From CAWKGV01 sp963849305 (GTDB lineage Bacteria; Pseudomonadota; Alphaproteobacteria; Acetobacterales; Acetobacteraceae): a DNA stretch of 64,000 nt. The stretch is from NCBI GenBank assembly GCA_963849305.1, contig CAWKGV010000007.1:62001-126000 (forward strand), written 5' to 3'. The position numbers were made by a program, and so were the translations under genes. How positions within the stretch are numbered: position 1 is the first letter of the stretch; each line of letters starts with the position of its first letter. The notes below the pieces were generated by a model that was not told where the DNA came from, ran no database searches, and saw only the letters and a program-made list of their open reading frames with translations. Below are positions 45,585 through 53,139 of the stretch, in pieces.

Positions 45585-46676
45585 GTGACATTAATTGCAT
45601 GCTTTCACCCGAAAGGCGGCCGTACGCTGCTCGGGGATATACTAGTGACATCATCTACTCTTCCGGACGGGAATAGTGTGCCAACGCGAGCATATACCGG
45701 TAATCTTCGTTTCTCATTTCAACGCAAGGTAATACAGATTGCACCTAGCTTGGCGGCTCTGTGGTCAGGAAGGAGTGATCACGCGTACAGTTTCGCCGCC
45801 CGAGCCCGAGACTGGTTCAGGAATGGCGATGTCAGCAGGACCGCGGTCATAGGTTTTCTGGAAGCTCATTATAAGCATCCAATAAAGGATTTTTGGGCGA
45901 TCATCGCCCCGAGCGACCAGCCCTGGTATTACATGGTAGGAACGGTCCACCGATCGGCATCACCGTTCGGAGGAGCGGAATATGCGGTCGCCGGAACGGG
46001 CAGCAACATCTTCATCAAACTAGTTAGTGAGATGTCGCCCAACGAACATCCTGCGGCGCAGGCTGACGAAGCGGGGCTGCGAGTCGCAAATGAGCTTTTG
46101 GCTCAAGAGGCCGTTATTGGAGAAACGCTGCAACAAAAATTTGGAGGTGCTTACGAAATCTTGTACGCCGGCTCGCAAGGGTTCGAGCGAGTGGACGACG
46201 TTATGCATGTTTTCGCCCTGGTTCGATTTGTGGGCGAGACCATCGAGCTGGCGCACTACAGCCATACCACTCGGCAGTGGTATGAGGGCGATCAGCTATT
46301 CATTGCATCTCAACCTACATCTCTACCTACATCTTTACCTAGCTCAGAGATCCAACCGACGGAACTTGATTTTACGATTTCACGAGTTCCCGGCATTCTC
46401 GATGAGGGCGGCCCTCTAGGAGGAACTGCGTCTGCACGACCATTGGATACCTTTGGAAGCCGCCCCAACTATCTGTGCATTCACCATGTGTTCGACATCG
46501 GCGGGCGCCTCACGCCAGTTGTCTTGACTATGCGGGGCACAGGCATTGATCAGAACTTTTGTTTGCAGGCGGGCAACGGCAGTTTGATTTTTCGGCCGAC
46601 GGACGCTTACGACAAGTGGCTCCTGCAAAAAGCGATGGAGTTCCGCGATAGTTCGAGCCGGCGCACAGACGACTGA
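45585..46676 (+). CDS. Orphan protein with a proteasome-type Ntn-hydrolase N-terminus
   Basis: The 363-residue frame starts at a GTG, giving MTLIACFHPKGGRTLLGD. After Met removal, Thr would be residue 1 and the Asp in LLGD falls at position 17, the catalytic Thr1/Asp17 spacing of proteasome beta subunits. Then RKVIQIAPSLAALWSG matches the Lys33-containing KxxxI...A...SG block, though at a longer distance, and DHAYSFAARARDWF fits the following helix. After about residue 240 an extra C-terminal region of unknown kind follows a short repeat (PTSLPTSLPSS). GC content is much lower than around it (27 of 60 bases from 46081). It is flanked by phage remnants on the other strand. Catalysis is inferred from motifs only. 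Confidence 0.65.
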   Translation: MTLIACFHPKGGRTLLGDILVTSSTLPDGNSVPTRAYTGNLRFSFQRKVIQIAPSLAALWSGRSDHAYSFAARARDWFRNGDVSRTAVIGFLEAHYKHPIKDFWAIIAPSDQPWYYMVGTVHRSASPFGGAEYAVAGTGSNIFIKLVSEMSPNEHPAAQADEAGLRVANELLAQEAVIGETLQQKFGGAYEILYAGSQGFERVDDVMHVFALVRFVGETIELAHYSHTTRQWYEGDQLFIASQPTSLPTSLPSSEIQPTELDFTISRVPGILDEGGPLGGTASARPLDTFGSRPNYLCIHHVFDIGGRLTPVVLTMRGTGIDQNFCLQAGNGSLIFRPTDAYDKWLLQKAMEFRDSSSRRTDD

Positions 46677-46681
46677 ACCCG

Positions 46682-46930
46682 TCACATCGCGGGTAAAATA
46701 GCGCAAGGCGTGTAGCGGCTGCGCCGCGCGACTATGGCGTCGTAGCTCGCGCCCGCCGTCGGGTCATGGGCGATGCCCGCCACCGCGATCGCCGGGTCGC
46801 GGGCGATGATGATGCGCCCGGCGAGCAGGGCGAGATTCACCAGCCAAGGGGCACCTGGGTCGGGTCGTACTGCAGCGGGTCGAGTATCCGCCGTTATCTC
46901 GGCCACCTGCTTGAATACGAAGGCGGCCAC
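46682..46930 (-). other. Possible minus-strand gene remnant beside the orphan gene
   Basis: An open minus-strand frame (LVNLALLAGRIIIARDPAIA, then TAGASYDAIVARRSRYTP) reads like real protein but has no clear start, and one shift near 46865 changes its upstream part to RILDPLQYDPTQVP. It may be a second fragment of the same prophage as the remnant at 45044-45551. I do not recognise the family. Confidence 0.3.
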
Positions 46931-46999
46931 CGAGGACGCCCTGCACCGCAGGCGCGCGTTCTTGCAAGACGTGCTTGGCGCAGCGCCGGCTCAGTCGCC

Positions 47000-48661
47000 C
47001 TAGGCAGGAACAGCCTGACGGCTGTGGGCCATCACGAACCCCTTGTAGCCCTTCTCCGCGATATCGCTACAAAGTTGCCGATAATTCCCCACGCCCCCGA
47101 TGTATGGCGTAAAAACGCGCGGCTTGCCGGGAATATTGGCCCCCATGTACCAGGAGTTTGCTTGCGGAAGCAGCGTGGCGTTTGCCGCCTCGTTGACATG
47201 GGCGACCCACGCTTCTTGCGCTTCCTCGGTTGCTTCGATGTAGTCTAGACCTTGGTTACGCATGTAACCGATGCAATCGCTGATCCACTCCACGTGCTGC
47301 TCGATCGACACCGGCATATTGCTGAGCACCGAGGGGCTGCCGGGACCGGTGATGATGAAGAGATTGGGAAAGCCCGCGGTCGCGACGCCGAGGTAGGTAT
47401 GCGGCCCGTCAGCCCACTTCTCCTTGAGGGCGACACCGCCTCTGCCACGAATACCCAGCTTGAAAAGCGACCCTGTCATCGCATCAAAGCCGGTGGCGAA
47501 AACGATGGCATCCAACTCGTAGTCGGCGTCCCGTGTGCGGATGCCCTTCCTGGTGATCTCCTCGATCGGCGAGGATCTGAGATCGACCAAGGTCACATTG
47601 TCCCGGTTGAACGTCTCGTAATAGTCGGTGTCGATGGGCGGGCGCTTGGTGCCGATCGGATGATCCCGCGGCGACAGGATTTCGGCGACGGCGGGATCGT
47701 GCACGATTTCGCGGATCTTCGCCCGGACGTACTCCGCGGCGGTATCGTTGGCTTCCTTGTTGATGATCAGATCGTTGTATGTATCGAACAAGAACCCGAA
47801 GCCGCCAATCTCCCAATAGGCGTCATACGCGCGTTGCCGGTCTTCCGGCGTCACCTCGAGCGCCGACTTTTCCGGAACACCGAACGGCATCCCGGTGAAC
47901 GATTCGCGGGTCTTGCGCCGGATCTCGCCGTAGTTCGCCTTGACCCGCCGCATGAACTCCGCCGGCATGGGCGCATTCCGCGCCGGGACAGTGAAATTCG
48001 GAGTCCGCTGGAACACCGTGAGGTGAGCGGCCTGACTGGCGATCACCGGAATGCTCTGGATGCCGCTCGATCCCGTGCCGATGAGGCCGACCCGCTCGCC
48101 GGTGAAGTCAACGCCCTCGTGTGGCCAATGGCCCGTATGGTACCATCTGCCCTCGAAGGTCTCGAGGCCCTTGATCTCGGGAATCTGTGCGGCCGAGAGA
48201 CAGCCGACAGCCGTGATAAGGAACTTACCCGAGATGCGACCGCCATCATCGGTCTCGACGTCCCATCGATTGGTTTGCTCGTTAAACAGTGCGGCCGTGA
48301 CGCGGGTCTTGAACTGGATATCCCGACGTAGATCGAGCTTGTCCGCTACATAATTGAGGTAGCGCAGTATCTCCGGTTGCTCGGGATACCGGCAGGTCCA
48401 TTCCCATTCCTGCTGGATTTCATCGGAGAACGAGTAACAGTAATAATAGCTCTCGGAATCGCACCGCGCGCCCGGGTACCGATTCCAGTACCACGTCCCG
48501 CCGACACCGTCGGCCGCCTCATAGACGCGCGTTGAAAGCCCGAGTTCGCGCAAGCAGTGGAGCATGTACAGGCCGGAGAACCCCGCTCCGACGACAATCG
48601 CATCCACCTCCGCGCTTCGAGTCTTCTTCCCGCCGGCGGACCGCGATTGCAAATCATCCAT
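47000..48661 (-). CDS. Baeyer-Villiger monooxygenase (flavin-containing)
   Basis: The 553-residue type I BVMO has the FAD motif AIVVGAGFSGLYMLHCLR near residues 21-38, GVGGTWYWNRYPGARCD near 53-69, the BVMO fingerprint FEGRWYHTGHWP near 168-179 and the NADPH motif GLIGTGSSGIQSIP near 192-205. DAIVFATGFD and FIITGPGSPSVLSNM complete the cyclohexanone/steroid monooxygenase type. It inserts oxygen beside a ketone to form an ester or lactone. The esterase gene just upstream on the same strand (26 bases) fits as the next step. Substrate range is not evident. Confidence 0.93.
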   Translation of the reverse strand: MDDLQSRSAGGKKTRSAEVDAIVVGAGFSGLYMLHCLRELGLSTRVYEAADGVGGTWYWNRYPGARCDSESYYYCYSFSDEIQQEWEWTCRYPEQPEILRYLNYVADKLDLRRDIQFKTRVTAALFNEQTNRWDVETDDGGRISGKFLITAVGCLSAAQIPEIKGLETFEGRWYHTGHWPHEGVDFTGERVGLIGTGSSGIQSIPVIASQAAHLTVFQRTPNFTVPARNAPMPAEFMRRVKANYGEIRRKTRESFTGMPFGVPEKSALEVTPEDRQRAYDAYWEIGGFGFLFDTYNDLIINKEANDTAAEYVRAKIREIVHDPAVAEILSPRDHPIGTKRPPIDTDYYETFNRDNVTLVDLRSSPIEEITRKGIRTRDADYELDAIVFATGFDAMTGSLFKLGIRGRGGVALKEKWADGPHTYLGVATAGFPNLFIITGPGSPSVLSNMPVSIEQHVEWISDCIGYMRNQGLDYIEATEEAQEAWVAHVNEAANATLLPQANSWYMGANIPGKPRVFTPYIGGVGNYRQLCSDIAEKGYKGFVMAHSRQAVPA

Positions 48662-48687
48662 CGCTAGCGCACTCCCCCCATTGAACG

Positions 48688-49632
48688 TCAGGACGCGAGC
48701 TGTTTGCGCAACTCCTCACCCATTTCAGCCGTGAGGTCTCGTCCACGGTCTATGGCCCCGGCCATCCAGAAGATGCCGTGAATCATTCCCTCATAATGGG
48801 ATGTCTTGACCTTCACCCCGGCCTCTTGCAGCCGCCGCGCATAAGCTTGTCCCTCATCGCGCAGAGGGTCGAACTCCGCCGTCACGACCATCGCCGGGGG
48901 TAGCCTGCTCAGGTCGAAAGCATGGAGCGGCGAGGCGTACGGGTTCTTGCCGTCTTCCGGCGAGGCCAGATAGTGCTCCCAAAACCACTCCATGCCGCCT
49001 CGGGTCAGCAAGTAGCCGTCTGCGTTATCCCGGTAGGAGGCGAACTGGTTGCCTTGCGCCGGTGTCGTTACCGGATAGATCAGCAATTGATAGGCGAGCG
49101 CCGGGCCGCCGCGGTCCCGAGCCATCAATGCCACCGCAGCCGCGAGATTGCCGCCGGCACTATCCCCTGAGACGGCCACCCGATTCTGGTCAGCCCCGAT
49201 GTCGCGGGCGTGCTCGCTGAGCCAGCGCGTCGCCGCGTAGCAGTCCTCGACCGGTCCGGGGAACTTGGTCTCTGGGCTGAGCCGATAGTTCACCGAGGCC
49301 ACGACGCACTGCGAGGCATTGGCGAGCGCGCGGCAGGGCCGATCTACGATCTCCACATCGCCGAAGACCCATCCGCCGCCGTGGAAATAGACCACCAGTG
49401 GCAGCGACTTCCCCGGGGAGGGATGATACAGCCGAACCGGCAGCTTGCCGGCCGGCCCAGGAATTAGAATATCGCGGATTTCGCCGATCTGCTCGGGTTC
49501 GCCTTGTAGATCCCGGAAACCGAGAGCGACGACGCGGGCCTGAGGAACATTCATCTCGTCAAACGGCGGCAAACCCTGCTTCTCGAACTCATCCAGAAGC
49601 GCCCTGACTTGCGGATGTACTGGCATCGTCAT
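48688..49632 (-). CDS. Alpha/beta hydrolase of the hormone-sensitive lipase family
   Basis: The 314-residue esterase has the HSL oxyanion motif VVYFHGGGWVFGD near residues 79-91, the nucleophile GDSAGGNLAAA near 155-165, the Asp in TAEFDPLRDEG and the His in EGMIHGIFW. It has no signal peptide. It is first of a two-gene unit with the Baeyer-Villiger monooxygenase, so it probably opens the ester or lactone the monooxygenase makes (inference). The start at 49632 (MTMPVHPQ) has GAGGGA near by; the second ATG six bases later is also possible. Confidence 0.9.
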   Translation of the reverse strand: MTMPVHPQVRALLDEFEKQGLPPFDEMNVPQARVVALGFRDLQGEPEQIGEIRDILIPGPAGKLPVRLYHPSPGKSLPLVVYFHGGGWVFGDVEIVDRPCRALANASQCVVASVNYRLSPETKFPGPVEDCYAATRWLSEHARDIGADQNRVAVSGDSAGGNLAAAVALMARDRGGPALAYQLLIYPVTTPAQGNQFASYRDNADGYLLTRGGMEWFWEHYLASPEDGKNPYASPLHAFDLSRLPPAMVVTAEFDPLRDEGQAYARRLQEAGVKVKTSHYEGMIHGIFWMAGAIDRGRDLTAEMGEELRKQLAS

Positions 49633-49800
49633 AATCCCTCGAGGTATGAGTTAAGAAGAAGCCCTCATGCGGACCGTCGGTGAAAGTAGCCCTCAGAGTT
49701 CATGCAAGATGAAATTGAGACCCACGTCAACGACGGACGCGTGGGAGAGACCGGGGTCCGGTCGCCGGACGAGATGACGACTCCGACCCGCCCGACGCCG

Positions 49801-50484
49801 CTATCGTCCGAATAGCCGCCCCCAGAACCCAGCTGATTGCCGCTTGCCGTGTGCCACATGCGGCCGGTGCGCGGGCGGGCGGATCGCGCTGCTGATGAGG
49901 TGGCGCCCCGTGTCCCGGGCGGCGATGCGGTCGCTGGAAGGCGAGCACACGGCGCGAGGTCTCGTCGATTGGCAGCCCAACAAGCCGGGCAACGGCTCGC
50001 TCGGCCCTCTCGAACTCGCCGGCACGACGGAGCGCATCGAGCCGGCGCAGACTCGTTTCGACATCACCGGGCTCGCCCCACAGCTCAGCCGCCCGCTTTC
50101 GCCACGCCGCGGCATTCGTGCCATCGGCCATGTCCTCGGCCGCCCAGGCGGCCTGAAGCAGTGCCTCGGCCGTCATGGGGTATCTCCGGGTCAGCCGGCA
50201 GATCGTCGCCCAACGCAAGAAGGGCAGGGCATAGTCCGGCGCGGTGCCCGCCAATTCCTGATATTCGTCCGATTCGACCACCGCACCGGCTGATTGGGCC
50301 AGGGTCGCCAAGTCCGGTGCTGCCGCGCGCAGGAGACGCAGGTCTGGACCCAATCGGCGAGGGTGGAGCGGGTCGGTTCGCCGGGTCTCAGGTCCAGATC
50401 CGGGGCGATCTCCGGCGCCGGGGCACGGAACGGAGCGGGGGCGGGGGCATCGCAGACGCCGCAGCGCCGGATGATCCCGCTCAC
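49801..50484 (-). pseudogene. Zinc-ribbon/TPR-like protein, two frameshifts
   Basis: Three minus-strand frames join into one protein of about 228 residues. The N-terminus (SGIIRRCGVCDAPAPAPF, then WVQTCVSC) holds two CxxC knuckles. One missing base near 50325 leads to AAAPDLATLAQSAG and the middle helical part (WATICRLTRRYPMTAEALL, AERAVARLVGLPIDETSRR). A second missing base near 49931 leads to DRIAARDTGRHLISSAIRPP and a basic end (SAGFWGRLFGR) stopping at 49801. The layout, a zinc ribbon followed by helical repeats, is like DUF2225-type proteins. Function unknown. Both changes are single-base, so sequencing error is possible. Confidence 0.65.
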
Positions 50485-50565
50485 GCCGCCAATTCCGAGC
50501 TTGGCCCGCGACGCGGTCGCTGCATCAGCGTTGCCGCACCGGCTCGGATCGGGCGAAGCCCCCGT

Positions 50566-51669
50566 TCAGACGCCGTACACCGCCTTGGCGTTCTCCCGGA
50601 AAATCTGCCGGCGCTGCTGTTCCGTCATGCGGATGGGCATCGCCTGCGCGGGGTCGTCGAAATCCCAGTGCGGATAATCCGTGGCAAACAGGATGCGGTC
50701 CCAGCCGATCCACTCGATCGCGTCGGCCAGATGCTGGCGCGGTTCCGGCTCCTCCACCGGCTGAGTGGTGAACCAGACGTTGCTACGCATGTATTCCGAG
50801 GGCGGGCGCGTCACGTCCGGCACTTCCTTGCGCAGCTTCGCCCACTGCCGGTCCAGCCGCCAGGCGAGCGCGGCGGCCCAAGCAAAGCCGCCCTCGATCA
50901 GCACCACCTTGAGCCCGGGGAACCGCTCGAACACGCCTTCCAGCACGAGGCTGGCTACCACGGCCTCCGATGCCTGGGCATGGCCCACCATCTCCTCGAT
51001 GTAGAACGAACCCCAGCCGCCGGCGGTGATCGGGTGGCCCCCATAGCCGAAGGCGTGAATGCCAACCGGCAGCCTGGCGGCGGCGGCGGCCTCGTAGATC
51101 GGCCAATAGCGGCGCTGACCCAGCGGCTCGGCCGTTCGCGTGAGCAGCAGCACCTGGGCGAAGTTGGCATCACCGGCGCGCCGCTCGATTTCGCTAGCCG
51201 CGGCCGGCCCATCCTCATACGGCACAACAACCGAGCCCTTCAGCCGCGCGTCGCGGGAGGTCCAATGCTCGATCTGCCACTCGTTCGCGGCATGGGTAAG
51301 CGCGGCCGAGAGATCGGGGTTCTGCGCACCCTGCCCCATAGTGAGCGGATTGAGGATGCCGAGGGCGACGTTGTTGGGGTCGAGATGCTGCTCGGCCATG
51401 AACGCCAGATCGCTGCCGGGTGTCGCTCCGGGAGGCCAAGCGTCGCGCCGGCAGGCGAGAGGCTGCGCCTTCGGGTAGGCCGGACCCTTCTCCCAAGGCT
51501 GACGATAGATCACCCCGAAGGTCTCGATATGTTCCTGCCAGCGGTGCGAGAGCCAGGGGTAGAGATCCTTCAGCGTATGAACGCGCGGATGGACGTCGCA
51601 ATCCGCGATGGCGAGCTTGCTCGCCGCGACTGGCTGCGGGTTCGGGCGGGACAGGACATCCAAGGTCAT
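50566..51669 (-). CDS. Amidohydrolase-2 family metal-dependent hydrolase
   Basis: The 367-residue TIM-barrel protein has AIADCDVHPRVH near residues 20-31 (first metal site in this family), a mid-barrel VGIHAFGYGG with the metal His and a C-terminal ILFATDYPHWDFDDP with the catalytic Asp. This pattern is shared with ACMSD and related decarboxylases/hydrolases, so it may decarboxylate or hydrolyse a ring acid. It overlaps the neighbouring paralogue (ATGA) and is probably co-expressed with it; together they may form a heteromer. Substrate unknown. Confidence 0.85.
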   Translation of the reverse strand: MTLDVLSRPNPQPVAASKLAIADCDVHPRVHTLKDLYPWLSHRWQEHIETFGVIYRQPWEKGPAYPKAQPLACRRDAWPPGATPGSDLAFMAEQHLDPNNVALGILNPLTMGQGAQNPDLSAALTHAANEWQIEHWTSRDARLKGSVVVPYEDGPAAASEIERRAGDANFAQVLLLTRTAEPLGQRRYWPIYEAAAAARLPVGIHAFGYGGHPITAGGWGSFYIEEMVGHAQASEAVVASLVLEGVFERFPGLKVVLIEGGFAWAAALAWRLDRQWAKLRKEVPDVTRPPSEYMRSNVWFTTQPVEEPEPRQHLADAIEWIGWDRILFATDYPHWDFDDPAQAMPIRMTEQQRRQIFRENAKAVYGV

Positions 51670-52730
51670 GACACAGTCTCCTTCAGCCGAACATAGGTTC
51701 GAAGCGGGTTGTCCACCATGATCTTCCGCGCGAGCCCGGGTTCGAGCCCTTCCGGCAGCGCGGCGACGCCCTCGAACTGCCAGTGCGGGTAGTCGGTGGA
51801 GAACAGCAGCATCTCGTCCGAGCCGAGATGGTCCATCAGCCGCATCACCTGTGACGGCTCGGGCGGCGCGTCCAGGGGTTGCAGCGTGAGCCGCACCCGC
51901 TCGCGGACGATCTGGGTGGGCGGGTCGTTCACCCAGGGGATTTCGCTGCGCAATCCCTTCCAGAACTTGGTGAGCCGCCAGAGATGGGCGGGCAGCCAGC
52001 TAATGCCCGACTCCAGCAGCACCACGGTTAGCTTCGGGAACTTCGCGAACACGCCTTCGGCGATCAAGCTCGTGAGCTGGGAGGCGAAGGCTGGGGCCTG
52101 ATTGACGTAGTCCTCTACCTGGGTGCTCGGCCAGCCGATCGGCGTGACTGGATGGCGGTAGGAGCTGCCGGCGTGGATGCCGACAGGCAGGCCGTGTCGC
52201 TCGGCCGCGGCGAAGATAGGCCAGTTCTGCCGCCGCCCGAGCGGCACCTCGCCGGAGACGAGCAGGAGTACCTGGACGAAGCGCCGGTCGGGCGCGCGGC
52301 GCTCGATCTCGTCCACCGCGCGCTCGGCGGTGTGCATCGGCACGACGATGGAAGCGCGCAGGCGGGAGTCGCGATCCAGCCAATCGTGCGCCACCCAGTC
52401 GTTGAGTGCGCGACAGAAGGCCACCGCCAAGTCGTCGCTGAACAGCACCGGGGCGCCATAGAGGCAATTGAGGATCGCGAGGTGGGTGCGGAACGGGTCC
52501 AGCGCCTCCGCGGCGAGCCGCTCCTGGGTCGTGGCGCCTTTGCCCTTGGCGTCCCGCCAATCGGCCCGGGCGGTAAGTGGGTTTGTGGTTGGGTACGAGA
52601 TCGGCACCATCTCGTCGAATCCCCGCCGTGACGCCGCCTCACGCCAGAGGTCGTCGAGGTACGGCATGAGCGCCGACAATGCCGGGACAGTCGGGTGCAG
52701 GTCACAGTCTATCGGGGCGGTGGTCGGCAT
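51666..52730 (-). CDS. Amidohydrolase-2 family metal-dependent hydrolase, paralogue
   Basis: The 354-residue protein begins PIDCDLHPTVPALS, has VGIHAGSSYRHPVTP with the metal His and ends with LLFSTDYPHWQFEG. It resembles the next gene through most of its length (RLRASIVVPMHTAERAVDEIERRAPDRRF against a similar block), so it looks like an old duplication. The ATG at 52730 gives the family start; a longer frame to 52913 runs into the RES pseudogene and is not coding-like. It is first of the pair, with the stop overlapping the downstream ATG. Confidence 0.85.
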   Translation of the reverse strand: MPTTAPIDCDLHPTVPALSALMPYLDDLWREAASRRGFDEMVPISYPTTNPLTARADWRDAKGKGATTQERLAAEALDPFRTHLAILNCLYGAPVLFSDDLAVAFCRALNDWVAHDWLDRDSRLRASIVVPMHTAERAVDEIERRAPDRRFVQVLLLVSGEVPLGRRQNWPIFAAAERHGLPVGIHAGSSYRHPVTPIGWPSTQVEDYVNQAPAFASQLTSLIAEGVFAKFPKLTVVLLESGISWLPAHLWRLTKFWKGLRSEIPWVNDPPTQIVRERVRLTLQPLDAPPEPSQVMRLMDHLGSDEMLLFSTDYPHWQFEGVAALPEGLEPGLARKIMVDNPLRTYVRLKETVS

Positions 52731-52894
52731 TGCTGTGGCCTTCCGCGCGGGCCAGTCATGGGTCGCATAGCCGGTGACTTGCGGCAAGGCGCCTGGCCTC
52801 GGATCGCCGCGGAATGACGTTTCGGTGGCACGCCATCCGCTCGCGGAGCGATGGCGGGGGTTGAGCAGCACATTTCGCTCGTCGGTGCCGACCT

Positions 52895-53009
52895 TGCCGG
52901 ATGCGTACACCACGGGCGTTCCAGGGATGTTCCATCGCCCTCCGTAGAGCCTGGCGCCTTCCCCATCCAGTTCGCGGTGTCAGCCGACCACCAGGCGCCA
53001 GACCCGCAC
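52895..53009 (-). pseudogene. Truncated RES-domain toxin
   Basis: From a GTG directly after the antitoxin fragment's stop, the frame reads VRVWRLVVG, an in-frame TGA near 52982, then HRELDGEGARLYGGRWN and IPGTPVVYASGK. The GARLYGGRWN...VVYAS block is the classic N-terminal RES signature. Homology ends near 52895; the rest of the toxin is gone. With a premature stop and truncation it is inactive. Confidence 0.7.
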
Positions 53010-53105
53010 CTATTCGATGATCCCGTGCGCGATGCGCCCGAGCACCGCCTCCACCAAGCGGCGGCTGGCCACCGAGCGCACCGTTCCTCTCGCTTGGCCA
53101 GGCAT
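53010..53105 (-). pseudogene. C-terminal fragment of an Xre/MbcA-type antitoxin
   Basis: An ATG at 53105 opens a 31-residue frame ending RRLVEAVLGRIAHGIIE at a TAG. The VEAVLGRIAHG end is typical of DUF2384 antitoxins whose stop meets the RES toxin start, and the RES remnant begins at the very next base. The upstream three quarters of the antitoxin are missing, replaced by the end of hpnR and short spacer. Confidence 0.6.
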
Positions 53106-53139
53106 GTGCTGCTGAATTTGGGCATTCGTGCCCTATCGG

